NCBI RefSeq assembly: GCF_021130785.1
Contig: NC_060210.1
Coordinates: forward strand, 186,380,501-186,444,500
Source: Homalodisca vitripennis
Lineage: Eukaryota > Arthropoda > Insecta > Hemiptera > Cicadellidae
Length of the DNA: 64,000 nt
Reading direction: 5' to 3'
The notes below the pieces were generated by a model. It ran no database searches, had not been told where the DNA came from, and worked only from the letters and a program-made list of their open reading frames with translations. The position numbers were made by a program, and so were the translations under genes. This document shows positions 1 to 11,514 of the stretch, one piece after another (position 1 is the first letter of the stretch; each line of letters begins with the position of its first letter).

Positions 1-1363
1 TATTTAGAGAAAGATGATACATTTTAGGTTATATTATGACATTGAAGTAACGAGGTTTCTCTAATCTCTCGTCCTCTCTAGGGTGTGGTGTATGTACTGT
101 TCGGTGCACGTGTTTTGTACAGTGACATGGTTTATTTTTGTTCTCTTAGAACAAGAATCTGAAAAATTGCCCTTAGCCCTAAAAAGAACATTTGTGCCCC
201 TTTCGGAATGATAGGATATTCTGGATGGGTAAGGGGTTAGCCTTCTGTCAGGATGTATGAGTGAGAATTTGAGCATTTATCTTAGTCTCCTTGGAAAAAG
301 AAAATTCCAGATCTGTACCAGGCTCTACAGTTAAATCAGGCAGGGGTAACACACCCTTATGTCTAGGCTAGCAACAACCCTTAACATTTAAGGAGCCCCA
401 CCAACTTCAACAATCATATCCTGCAGTAGACTAGACCTATCAATCTACCCTGCATCCCACAATATATGGATGTCTACGATTGGTGACGTGCCACTTCGAG
501 ACATCCATAAGTTTGTCCGAATATAAGCGGTACATAGGATTTTACTCTATCCATTGTAGGTTTAACTGGAATGGTACAAACCAGACTGAAGTGAACACTC
601 CTAGGGAAGAGTAATATGGTTGGTATTTATTCTAATCATTCTTGATCCTTAGGTACAGGCTTCATTTTTTAATGTGCATTTTTCTCAATTGTGTTTATGG
701 CAAGTTGATCGTCATAGACTAATTCATTTTTAATTTGTCACGTACTTAACCTTAAGGTTCTTGACCCTAAGAAAAGGGATAGATTCTAATATTCGAAATG
801 AGGAAATATATCTTTGTAACACATAAAGATGGTACATGCCCAAAAACCTTTTATTCTTTCATTCTACCCAAATTGATGGTGTTACATAATGTAATTTAAT
901 TTGAAGAAGGCTCCCAGAGGTTGGAGGTATCTGCTAATCATCCGGTGAATATATGTATCTATTATGTTATTCCTTACATGAATACATTAGTAATGAAATA
1001 TGGATCCAGCAATCGAGATACGTTGAAGGTAAATGCCTACAAACCACTTAAATAATTAGCAGCTACTTTTATACTTACTAGATTGGTTAGATACTTCCAG
1101 AGCAATGAGTATCTGGTCAAATTTTTTTCAGTTTATTGAAGTTTTAGTATAATTTCGCCTATTCCCAGAGAGAGTTACTATTTGAGTATAGTACTAAAAG
1201 TTAATAAAAGCCTTATTTCACCAGGTGAAGTTAGAGCTAACAGCCCTATTTAACACGTCCTCTTCTGTGAAGATATAAATCAGTCCCTTCATGCTCCAGC
1301 ATTCGGTCAAGTTAAAGCCACATGCTTTATGGTATTCGAGTTGGTATTACCTGTACAACTTAC
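1..1363. other. Gene A intron 4 (partial)
   Basis: Non-coding. It aligns along its length with gene B intron 4 (about 22500-23771), including CTCCCAGAGGTTGGAGGTAT at 911-930. It holds one copy of a dispersed repeat (134-520). No gene seen. Confidence 0.7.
134..520. repeat. Dispersed repeat family R1, copy 1
   Basis: Shares long matches with 22626-23030, 17920-18090 and 63746-64000: TTTTGTTCTCTT at the start, then AGGCTAGCAACA and GGAGCCCCACCAA. No terminal repeats or coding potential recognised; possibly a retroposon 3' part (inference). It sits at the same intron position as copy 22626-23030, so it predates the A/B duplication. Confidence 0.6.
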
Positions 1364-1591
1364 CGGGTTGACTATCGACTCCCACAGAGTGTAAGTGTCC
1401 ATCCACATTGAACCGATTGAGGTGTTCAGCGCATGACTGCCCGCGTCCAGAGACATGTAAGGCAGCGAGTATTCCAACATTCGTGTCAAATTAGAGCCGA
1501 AATCTCGTTCCAGTCTGGCCAAAGACTTCTCTTGTTCGGTGCGAAATTTGGGACACATGTTTGGATATTTTGGCAAAATAGAAAGTATTAT
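1364..1591 (-). CDS. Gene A exon 4
   Basis: Seventy-six codons, acceptor TTTTCAG, donor CCG|GTAAGT. It encodes the helical cap-domain part ending in LWESIVNP. It is almost identical to gene B exon 4 except in the first 14 codons, where 8 amino acids differ. This is the last exon of gene A in the window. Confidence 0.88.
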
Positions 1592-4500
1592 CTGAAAATT
1601 CAAATACATATAAATAAAAACCTATATAAACTCCGTGGCTCAAAAAATAAATTAAATTGTTATCAAAAAAGATCATCTCTTATAGTAATCAGTTTACTAT
1701 ACCAAACAATTACCATAACAATTGAACATCATGGTAGTTTTCAAAACGTTTCACGAGGGATACTAAAATAATCACATCATCGTAAACAATTTATATGAAC
1801 AAATAATACTAAAATCAGTGATGCGAATACGATGCAAATATTTATTATGAGTACAAATTTCATAATATTAAACACAGAGAAAATAAAATCAAATTTTAGG
1901 AAGATTTTTCCAACTCTTAAAGATTGCTCTTATATTTAATTAATTTTTTATAAATAATAAACGATATTAGTAACATACAAAATATTATCTTTATGACTAA
2001 TAAGTCGTTCAGTTACTGGCACAGTTACCAAAACGTGGTCCTTGTCAGAGTACAAGATACGGATAGGCTGCCAGGGTATGTTGCAGTTCCACACTTGAAA
2101 ATCTCGTGGTGGGTAGAGGCCGGCCAGAATCAGCTGAGCGCTGGTGAAGCATCGTTCCAAGCGAGTGCTGTAGACCACGATATCCCCTGGGTGGTACAGG
2201 TCATCCAGGAACCCGTTGTACAGTGAGCGAAGCTTTTCACCCAGCTGGTACATTCGGATTCGACCTCCCTGCGAACACAAAGCCATCTATAAATATATGT
2301 TGAATTTGTAAATAATAAACACTACCATAGTAAATCAGCAATACAATTAATGTCTTATGGGTTTATTATTGTTAGTACAGACCGAACCATTTAGCAAGAA
2401 GCGCGGCGCGTGGAGGTGACCCGTCCCCCCACCACCGAAAATAGGAATTCCTTCTTGTGACTCGACCGAAAAAGTACTGCTGCGAAATCAACTGACAATA
2501 CAAGTCCGCCCTGCAGTCACTAATTTTTATTCTGACTGTACCACGCGTTTTCGCGTGGACTGGAGATTGGCTCGTGCGCATGCGCATGCGCTGGCAGCGC
2601 TTAGAGGTGGTTGTGGGCCTGTAGCTCCTAAGAAACTGGAGAATCTTTTTTTCTTTATTGGCTATCTTCAAATGTTAAATAATGTACTGTTAAATAATAA
2701 AAGCTGCCATACGAGTATACTAGTAATGAAATAAATGTAGCACGAATTCATTAATGCTAGTACAAACAGATCCATTTAGCATGAAGCGCGGTGAGGGGAA
2801 AATGACCGGTCCCCCAACTCCCAAATAGCAAACCCCTCTCGCGGCTGGAATGAATTTATTACAGGTACAGGCCAAACCATGTAGTAAGAAGCGCGGGGCG
2901 GGGAGAATGACCGGTCCCCCCCACTCCCAAATAGCACACCCCTCTCACGGCTTGACCGAGTACAGACCGATCCGAAATTTACTGACAATACAAATCTCTC
3001 CTGCAGTTCTACTCTTGTTTTGACTGTACCACGTGCCTTCGCGTGGACTGGAGATTGGATCGTGCGCATGCATCCATAATTAATGTTTTTAATTATTTGT
3101 AAAAACTTTGGGTTTAAGAAAATGACAAATAATATTCCGTAAGCTGAATTTATGGAGTTAAATCACATTTTTGCTACCTAATTATGGCACAATGCGTTTA
3201 AAACACGAGAGTATAAAACCATTGTTTCTGAGAGGATTTTTGCACTTAAATGTATCGCTTAATGAGGTGTCATACATTGCTTGACAATTTCATTACCACC
3301 TTTCTTGATGCCCTTTTACTTAAAAATGTTCCCTTGACAACAAAATCGTTCTCATAATTATAGGCGAAAGTAAATGAACAAACACTTTACAGTTCATATT
3401 CGTACTTTACAACTGACTGAAATAGAAACTTACCGTGGTGAGTTGACCTGCTCCGTGTGGCCAAATCTTTGTGTCGTTCATTTGATAATCACTCTTGGGA
3501 TACGAGAGGATGGGAGCTCTACTTCCGTGTCGGCTAAACTATAACAGTTATAATAGCTGTACAATATAATTTATGTAATATAATATAAAATAGAGGGCAT
3601 ATATTAAAATATAATAAGCGTAATGTGAATAAACTATTTAAAGATTGAAAATGTTATCTAAATTACACCAACACAATTATTTTGGAGTAATTAAATTTAA
3701 AGATAGCAAGATTTAAATTTGTCAAGGTTATGGACCTGTATAGCTCTAGCTAAATCTGCATTGTGTTTCTCCACCCTCTGAAATATTAGGGATGCCGGGC
3801 TTATAGAAACCTCTTTCTTCTAAAAGTTTTCGGACTTACGTCTCTCTATTTTGGTGTGTTCGGCCACTTAGAGCACACAGGATTCAGGATTATCTCGGCC
3901 CATAAAGGTTCCTAGCTACCCATTGGAAGTTTATGATAGAGGATGCAGTCAGCATCTAAGAACGTCTTGTGTTGGTATACAAAAGCTTACACATTCCTTA
4001 CGGCTCCATAAGAGTTTTGGAAATTTATAACGCACAGGTTTTGGGAGAACTTGCTGGATCCCTTAGCCTTTTGGAGGCTTTTTAAGTCAGTGGAAGGCTT
4101 TGGTCTTTAAGGTATTCCATCCTACACAATTTCCAGGACTATGGGATTTCTGAATTAGCCTATGAGATCTCCCAACCTACAAATTCATGTCATCTAATAT
4201 AAATTATCGAAAGGACACCCAGCGTAATACCTGTTTACCAGCAATGTTTTATACAAGAGATCTGCCACACTAAAATGTCCATTGCAATTATTGCTGTTCA
4301 CGCTATGTTTCTTGTACTCTTTATTGTCTTTCAAGTTTAACTATATAATTTAAAATTTGTCTGTGATGAAAAGGATAGGCAACAGTTATTAAAGCCAACA
4401 ATTGTCAATTTGTTGTGAACTTTAAATAAGGAACTCAATTGAGAGGTGAAAATCAAAATAAACGAATAAGTTTCAGTTGAGATTTCCCTTATGATTCTTT

Positions 4501-5331
4501 TGGTATCTATTTGCTTGTTGAAATTTCCAAAGAAAACAGTAGTGAAAGTATTATAGAAAAGTTGCAAATTTAAAATTTTACATAAACATTTACTTTTATA
4601 GGGGTTATTTAAAAGATATGATGTCTGGTTTAAAAGAGCCATTCCCATTAAAACAATGAAAATAGCAGTACAATGCGAAGCTAAATAAACAATATAAAAG
4701 ATACAAAGTTTAGTTTTGTGTGTTATAAAAATTAAGTTTATTTTTTTCATTATTTTGTCTGTAATACAGTCAAATCGTATGTATATTCATGGTTTTTATT
4801 GCACTAGAGAACAGCATTACATTTACTCCGTAAAGGTAATTTCTAATTACAATGCAATAAATAACCTGAGTTTTCATTTAAATAAACATCATAATTTAAA
4901 AATGACAACTAATTTACCAATGCACGTAAGTCTTTATTCATCAATAGTGTTGAGTCTGATACTTATAAAGAAAAGTGACGAACAGCACTAAATGCTTTAA
5001 TAGTTTTCAAATTATTAATTTTGAGAGAAGAATATATCTTGAATTTTAAGGTCAAAAATCAAAACTTTAAGTTTGACACCTTACTTAGCCTACCATACAC
5101 TGTCTAGCCAACGGTTTCACATAAATAGAGACATGTTAGATTATAACTTACAACAGCGACAAACTGCAACGTTGAGACAGTCCTGGATCCTGATCGCTGG
5201 TTTCTAGTTGGGGTAGAATTGACACTGCAGGGTTTATTATAGGAATCGCACTGTTGATCACCAACAAAGAGATACACGATCATCAGAACTGCCAGAGTTA
5301 CAGCGGATAAGTAATATAAATAGGTCGACAT
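1364..5331 (-). CDS. Gene A: histidine acid phosphatase, 5' part (exons 1-4), runs off left edge
   Basis: Predicted secreted or membrane-tethered acid phosphatase (histidine phosphatase clade 2; hydrolyses phosphate monoesters through a phosphohistidine). Coding exons: 5152-5331, 3434-3538, 2029-2268, 1364-1591; all introns are phase 0 with GT..AG ends. The 251 visible codons hold a hydrophobic segment (about residues 8-23), the RHGSRAP phosphate pocket (R63, H64, R67) and a later conserved arginine (R134). The HD exon and the C-terminal exon would lie beyond position 1. In gene B the next exon sits about 350 bp past the point that aligns with this window's edge, so A is cut by the window and need not be truncated. 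It is a close paralogue of gene B, with homologous introns. Whether it is expressed cannot be told. Confidence 0.88.
2029..2268 (-). CDS. Gene A exon 3
   Basis: Eighty codons, acceptor TTCGCAG, donor TTG|GTAACT. It encodes GRIRMYQLGEKLR and VVYSTRLERCFTSAQ; the R of LER matches the third conserved pocket arginine of clade-2 phosphatases. PWQPI near the end is typical of the family. Against gene B I count 9 replacement and 9 silent codon differences over 80 codons. Confidence 0.9.
2370..2640. repeat. GC-rich repeat R2, copy 1
   Basis: GC-rich block in AT-rich DNA, beginning GTACAGACCGAACCATTTAG and containing AAGCGCGGCGCG and TGCGCATGCGCATGCGCTGG. A near copy is at 24781-25040 in the paralogous intron and a third form at 2765-3070. 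Open frames in it are by-products of composition. Class unknown; SINE-like by size. Confidence 0.55.
2765..3070. repeat. GC-rich repeat R2, copy 2 with internal tandem duplication
   Basis: The first part is duplicated: AGCGCGG...ATGACCGGTCCCCC appears at about 2783-2816 and again at about 2890-2920, roughly 105 bp apart. The last part (TGTACCACGTGCCTTCGCGT, then GGACTGGAGATTGG) matches copy 1. No counterpart in gene B. Confidence 0.55.
3434..3538 (-). CDS. Gene A exon 2 (RHG catalytic motif)
   Basis: Thirty-five codons, phase 0 at both ends, acceptor TATAG and donor ACG|GTAAG. It encodes FSRHGSRAP, the family's phosphate-binding motif with the nucleophilic histidine, and ends with GQLTT. Length and phase equal exon 2 of genes B and C. 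Confidence 0.9.
3539..5151. other. Gene A intron 1
   Basis: 1.6 kb, aligned through most of its length with gene B intron 1 (28715-30258). A long open frame on the minus strand at 4337-4750 is not open in gene B and is AT-rich, so it is not taken as a gene. Confidence 0.65.
5152..5331 (-). CDS. Gene A exon 1 (signal/anchor segment)
   Basis: Sixty codons starting MSTYLYYLSAVTLAV. Residues 8-23 are a hydrophobic run fitting a signal peptide or type II anchor. A Cys/Asn/Ser-rich linker follows, then LQFVAV, the first beta strand of the phosphatase fold. The donor reads GTT|GTAAGT. The start is the first Met and is shared with gene B. Confidence 0.88.
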
Positions 5332-5699
5332 AGTCTCTTCTTCACCACCTCTGACACTTATGGCACGTCAAATGAACACAAAGGACAAAAACACTAAATA
5401 CCAGAAATCCTCGCACAATTAGAAAAGCCAAAATTATTAATACGGTCAAATTGTCAAAAATGTTTTACCACTTTTAAACATTGAACATACACTTGTATTC
5501 AATCTCTTTGAAGAGGGGAGATTAAAAATACTGTTTTATTTTTAAATGCTATCGGCTGAATTCATTTTTATCGTAAGGTCATGTCGTCTTGCTGGTTAAA
5601 GTATACTAATTAATTTGGTATAAAATCTGTGGAATTAATTAGGTTGTTGTGTGTACTACAGGTTATGTATAGACTGAATTTTATTGTGGAATTAGTTCT

Positions 5700-5734
<35 letters not shown>

Positions 5735-5910
5735 AACTTATCAGTTAATTTTGGACTGGCTAATCATACGACTTGTGATACACTATATTTAACAAGGGAC
5801 ATATCTAATCAAATGTGAGAACTATTATTTTGCTGTGTCATCAATTTTACTTATCGATAAAAACACCATTTTAAGGTTTTAACAACGTCATCAGTCAAGG
5901 AGTTTCGGTT
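5332..5910 (-). promoter_or_regulatory. Gene A upstream region, conserved with gene B
   Basis: DNA upstream of the gene A start aligns with that of gene B (30439-30990). The best-kept block is at 5560-5650, about 240 bp before the ATG. On the plus strand it reads CGTAAGGTCATGTCGT and later ACTAATTAATTTGGT. AAGGTCA is a nuclear-receptor half-site core (inference). A 31-base poly(A) run lies at 5702-5732. No TATA box is claimed. Confidence 0.45.
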
Positions 5911-6457
5911 TTAATCTTGTATTCCCTGGCAAGCATTATTTTTGTAGATATTTAAAGCCATAGATTATAATCAAGAATTCCTACCCTTAAAGAAGATGCA
6001 AGAAATTGAACAACCTATTATGCAAAATCCTATACACACCGTAAAACTTTAATCTGTTTTCAATCCAACCCCAACCCTAAGCAAACCAATCCCCAAGGGG
6101 ACAACAAATATAAATAAACCCAGCTTTACAAGAAACCTTGCAGTCTCAGAAAATTTCACTCGACAGATAAAACCTAGCATATTAAAGGGAGTAGCGCACG
6201 TAAAACAGGACCCAGATTGTAGTACAATGGGGGAGGTAAACACACACTCTGGATTGGAAGAAACCATTGAGATAGACACTATACAGATATACAGATTTTA
6301 AATCACATAGAGCAACAGAAGAAACAGAATATGATAGATTGTGCTAACTTGCAAGAAATAACGCAAGACAGGATATACAAACCAATAAAAAATAAAAAAA
6401 ATATTATTAGAGGATATTTATGAACTCATATTTAATTGCGAAAATAAAACCACGAAG

Positions 6458-6810
6458 AAAATACCTGTCCTAACAATAAACATAGCTTTGACCACAAACC
6501 CTCGACATCCAGTACCCTGCATTATAGATACAGGATGTAACATAAACATTATTAGAGAAGACCTAGTTTGTGAAACAAAATGAAATACTAGCAACATACC
6601 CTCGTTGATATCGGCTAACGTTGTATACCATTAACAGTTTTGGGTTCGACAAAAGTCGCCATATAAATTGGCAAAGTAATACGTGAAGGCACGTTTTATG
6701 TGACACCTGATCTAAACAGCCCAATATTGGTAGGAAACATATTCCTATTTCAGAACTGCATGGAGTTAAACTATAAAAATAAAACAATAAAAATACCAAA
6801 TATCAGATTG
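6458..6810 (+). pseudogene. Retroelement protease remnant
   Basis: One frame encodes an aspartic-protease start with D-T-G (codons around 6527-6535) in the context CIIDTGCNIN. A stop interrupts it at about 6581, and the tail with ILVGNIF lies in another frame near 6725. Non-functional as written. Confidence 0.65.
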
Positions 6811-7204
6811 AACATGTAATACCTATGAATGAACAGTGGCAGTTAGATATCAAGAATTTTAAAAACACACAGGAATAAAACCCAACAGCACAACAACAGA
6901 GGTAACAGCACCACAAGATATATTTATAGCAGCACATCAGCACATTAGGATTAGCTCCTTAAAAGGTATAGAGTCTCGAACAGCCATCGAAACAGATAGG
7001 AATCTAAGAATAAAAAAGAAATGTCATGCATATCTTTCAGAAGGAAAAGATGGTACAGATACAATTGTAAATATTTATAATGCATCAAATTTCCCAAAAA
7101 GGATACCCGCACATACTACGATAGGACATATACATTACCCAACTCTTGAACCACAGCCTACCCTGAAACACCAACCCACTACAAATGATACAGGAAAAAT
7201 AATA

Positions 7205-7913
7205 TTGACAGATAAGGACGGCATAGTATTTGATATCTCACCATATTTAACCCTCCAAGAACACAAAAATGTCCTTGACGTTTTACAAAAATACAGACAC
7301 ATATTTACAACAAAGGTAATTATTGATTTAACTCCTGCAAACATACATCCTGTTAAACTCCTGGTTTTAAGCTCTTTAAACAAAGCGCACACATTTAAAA
7401 AATTAGACCTTAAAAATGCATTTTATTCCATGGAGGTTGGGAAAGAAGATAGGCATATCCTAGCCATAAAAACACCCGATAGACTTTTACAGTTTTGCCG
7501 ACTGCCGATGGGACTTTCAACTTCAACCACATTATTCAGTAAAGCCTAGAATGTGATATTAAACCGTCACCTTTATAATAAAGTCATCTGTTACGTGGAT
7601 GACCTAATTTGTTATATGGTGACTCATTTGAAAATGACTTACATAATCTAGAAACTATATTAGAGGAACTAGAAAAAGCTAATTTGAAACTAAATACAAA
7701 AAAGTGCAAACATTTTAGGACACGAGGTATCAGTGGAGGGCATTTTACCCCAAAAACAGTCAGTAGAAGCTATCACCGAACTTAAAAGACCAACTTATGT
7801 AAGGCAAGTAAGACAATTTTTAGGATGCTCAGGATTCTTCCGCAGATTCATCCAAAATTATGCCAAAATAACACAACCTCTTACTGAGATAATAAAAGAT
7901 TCAAATAAAACAT
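7205..7913 (+). pseudogene. Retroelement reverse transcriptase remnant
   Basis: Recognisable KKLDLKNAFYSM and LPMGLS motifs, then a stop at 7547-7549, then the catalytic YVDD at 7592-7603, then frameshifts near 7613 and 7714, then RQVRQFLGCSGFFRRFI (connection region). The part that should precede KKLDLKNAF (early RT motifs) is missing: HPVKLL joins almost directly to it. Inactive. Confidence 0.8.
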
Positions 7914-7915
7914 AG

Positions 7916-8400
7916 CATTTAAATGGACGGATCTATGTGAACAGGCTTTTATAAAAAGCAAACAAATTTTGACAAACCCACCATTACTATCACATTGGAA
8001 GGACAACAGTGAAGCACACATTTATGTAGATAGCAGTTTGATTGGATGCGGAGCAGCGTTAGTACAGTTATATGAAGAAAATAATAGAATGTATCAAATT
8101 TATTACATGTTAAAAAATATTCAAATACCCAAATGCGTTACAGCAATGCTGAACGTAAAATGCTAGCGCTAACCTATGCTGTGAACTACTTCAGAGAATT
8201 CACGCTTGGTAGACAAACAACAGTTTACACGGACTGTGCCGCATTACAGTTTTATACAAATTTTAAGCACACTTCCACTAGATTAAACAGATTAGCACTG
8301 TCATTAACAGACTACGACATTGTAGTAAAACATAAACGTGGTGCTACAAACGTGTTAGCAGACGCCTTAAGCAGAAATACTTTAGAACAACCTTTGGATG
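7916..8400 (+). pseudogene. Retroelement RNase H remnant
   Basis: Frames around 7969-8166 and 8133-8400 show the Ty3-type RNase H pattern: IYVDSSLIGCGAAL, then NAERKMLALTYAVNYFRE, then VYTDCAAL and ADALSR. A frameshift near 8130-8166 splits the domain. Confidence 0.78.
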
Positions 8401-9708
8401 AAGAATTCACGGACGTGTGTTTAACTGTCAATACTTTAATACAGACAAATATACCCCTACTACAAGCTCAAGACAGTTATTTGAAACAAATACGCCTTGC
8501 AATGACATCACCTGAGGCGGTAAATAAAAAAATCAGACGGGCTTCAAGACATTACGAAGAAATAGATGGATTGTTATATTTCAAAACTTTCAACGGACAA
8601 GAAACTAGAAACTTATTGGCTATACCCCAAAATCAAACACAAGAAATATTTAAAATATTCCATGACAACCCCTACACGGGTGGACACTTATCACATTACA
8701 AAACAGCTTCAAAAATAAAATTACGATATCACTGGCCAAATATGTACCGTGATATCCTCCAATATACAAAAACTTGTGAAGAATGTCAACTACGTAGGCC
8801 AAAAACGAACAAAAATTACGGCCTACTAAAACCTATTACACTCTCAATAACGCCCTTTGACAGAATAACAATAGACTTTGTAGGTAATATTACATAAAGT
8901 AATGGTTACAAATATATCCTAGTTGCAACCGATGCCTGCACTAGAATGGCATTTGCAACCCCTTGTAGAAATGCAGATGTGAACACGGTAGCGCAAAAAG
9001 TATTATTAAATCTATTCTGCAAATTTGGATTTCCTAGAATTATTAATCATGACAGAGGAACACACTTTATGAATTCTGTAATTACACAGTTGCTAAATGC
9101 ACTCGGGATTGAACAAAGGCCAGGCGCTGCTTATATGTCACAAGTACAAGGTGCGGTTGAAAAATAAAACCACACGCTAATCAAGGCAATATCTCATTAC
9201 GTTGTAGAAAAACCCCAAACTTGGTCAAAATATGTACAAATAGTTACATTTGCCTACAACACGTCTGTAAACATTTCAACAGGCTACACACCGCACTATC
9301 TCATGTTTGGTTACGAAGCTAACTTACCATCTGATTATATCTGTATATTTACAGGTTAATCCCGAAAAAATGGTGTTGGAAAATATAGACATTTTGGAGC
9401 AAATATGAAAAGATATGCCGAAAATCATGAAAAAAGCCCAGGAAGCACAAACGAAGTACTTTGACCGTGACAAAACTCATTTGGATTTAAACCCCGGCGA
9501 TGAAGTCTTGGTCCATTTCCCGAAAGACCAAACAAAAAATATAGTAAATTCAAAAGACCATTTAGAGGTCCTTTCGTCGTCAAGAAAAAAAATTAACGAA
9601 GTGACATATGCAGTAGAAATTTACAACATGGGAAGGTTAACAGAACAACCCATACATGTAGCTAGAATGAAATTATTCTATAAGAGAAATATGAAGGGAC
9701 TTGAGTAA
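8400..9708 (+). pseudogene. Retroelement integrase remnant
   Basis: The zinc-binding H..H..C..C segment is intact (FHDNPYTGGHLSH, then CEECQ). The catalytic core follows with D in ATDACTR and D in NHDRGTHF, and E in QGAVEK. Stops fall at 8895-8897 and 9165-9167, and there is a frame change between about 9355 and 9415 before the C-terminal segment (ending at 9708). Inactive. Confidence 0.82.
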
Positions 9709-9714
9709 TAATAA

Positions 9715-11510
9715 AATATTCAAGAATAAAATATACAATATTTCTCATGAACATTACTGTGCACTCACTGCCTTGTAGTAAAATTTGAAGAGAATGAAAA
9801 GGTAAACTGAAAGACACGTATAGATACGTGATTTACGCTTAATACAACTACTTAACATAAATAAGCTATACTACGTCAACGTATTTAATACGTGACTGTC
9901 AACATACAGGATATAGGCTAAGTTACACGGGGATTTCTTTCAGCTTGCGAAGACATGCCCGTAAAGTATTAATAACATAGCAAGGCACTTTACGATTACG
10001 GCAACCCACAAACAATGATGTATCTTCGTAATAATTATAACATATGAGGGTAAAAAGCTACTAAATAGTCATGCAAGAATCGCTTTAAAGAATAAGGTAT
10101 TATACTCCAGGAGTTGAGAGACCGGTTAACTTGATTACGGTTTGAATGATTCGTTATAACTTTATATATCCTGGAGAGTCACTGAAGTAAGTCTGACAGA
10201 AATAAAAATGTATATAAAAATCTCGATGTTGTGTCGGAAAACGATAGAGAATAAAGAGATAAAAAAATTTAGAAAATTAAAACACCTGAATTTGTTCTTT
10301 AATGTAAAGTTTAGTGTAAATTAGTGAAGTGATAGGTTACACGTACCAAAGATATTGGTATAGATTATCCCAAAACACAGGGCACTAACACAGCACACAC
10401 TACACGACACGAGGCTCTGTCTGTAGCCCACGGCAACCGTACTTAGACTGGCTAGTAAGACTTGACCCTGACTCTGGTGTGTCTCCCAGACAGGTAATTT
10501 TTCTTCTTACTCAACTAATTTCTCACGCTATACAACACCGACTGTGATGTGACTATGACTAGTGGGCATTGCCTTGTGCCAGCGGTCTGGATCGCCAAGG
10601 GCCCTGGTGGTTCAGACAGCTTAGTATGCAAGTAATGTTTCCCACGTACTCGTTTACTACAATAACAAAGCGTACTCTAACTTGACACAACGTACATATT
10701 AGACTTACCTGAGGGATATGTGTATGTATATATATCACCTAGTAATAAGGAATATAAAATATGATAAAGTGTACTATGTATGTACACTTTATCATAATAT
10801 ATGTACACATATCATATTTATTTAAGTTAGTAGATAACCATGTTAACTTAATATACCCTACAAGGACTCAATTTTCCGGAGATGCATCTCAAAGAAAGAC
10901 ATTCATGTTCTATATTATATAATCCTATTCTAGGGTAAACAAATACTTCAATGTATGACATGTAAATGACTTATATGACATGTTTAAATATTACATAGCT
11001 AATATAACATTGAAGGAAAGAACATATATCTAACATAGCATGTAATAGCACGGGAATATTGCTTGTTAACAAACTATACAGCCTTGATTTGGCAACATAT
11101 ATTATGTTCATAATAATGACTATGGAAAATAAGCACAAAGAAGGGATATTACATATTCCTCAGAAGAAAAGGTGCGTAGTATCTTTTTGTAATATAATAA
11201 ATTAACATAATTTCGAACCTTATTTAAGAACACTAGAGATTAAGATTCTTAGCAAATATTATTACATAGAGCTTGGGAAATACGACACACCATCGAGAGG
11301 CCAATAAAAGGTTTCTGTAAATAAAAACCTTAGGCGTAAATATGTATTAATTATAAAATATTAACCTAAAATTTATATGTAACCTGTAGATATTGAGTTT
11401 TAGAATTTTGACACCAAAAAGCCAACTACAACCTGAGACACCAGTCTACAAGACACTAATCTACAAGACACCAGTCTACAGCACTCTAACCGATCCCGAC
11501 CATCCACGAG
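9715..11510. other. Unexplained non-coding segment between pol and env regions
   Basis: About 1.8 kb without coding signal. It contains a perfect 15-bp inverted repeat (10760-10774 and 10782-10796, TATGATAAAGTGTAC and its complement, 7-base loop), and three 15-bp direct repeats of AGACACCAGTCTACA type at about 11436-11480. It may be a later insertion or a decayed terminal repeat; I could not decide. Confidence 0.5.
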
Positions 11511-11514
11511 ACAA

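Larger units (their letters stand above)
2269..3433. other. Gene A intron 2
   Basis: Holds two copies of the GC-rich repeat R2 (about 2370-2640 and 2765-3070). The remainder aligns with the flanks of gene B intron 2. It lacks the Helitron and the 1.85-kb element found in gene B. Confidence 0.65.

Noticed and set aside
2776..3069. Arg/Pro/Ser-rich open frame on the minus strand
   Set aside because: It lies wholly within GC-rich repeat R2, and its length follows from base composition and the inner duplication.
4337..4750. 137-codon open frame on the minus strand in gene A intron 1
   Set aside because: AT-rich, no recognised domain, and not open in the homologous intron of gene B.
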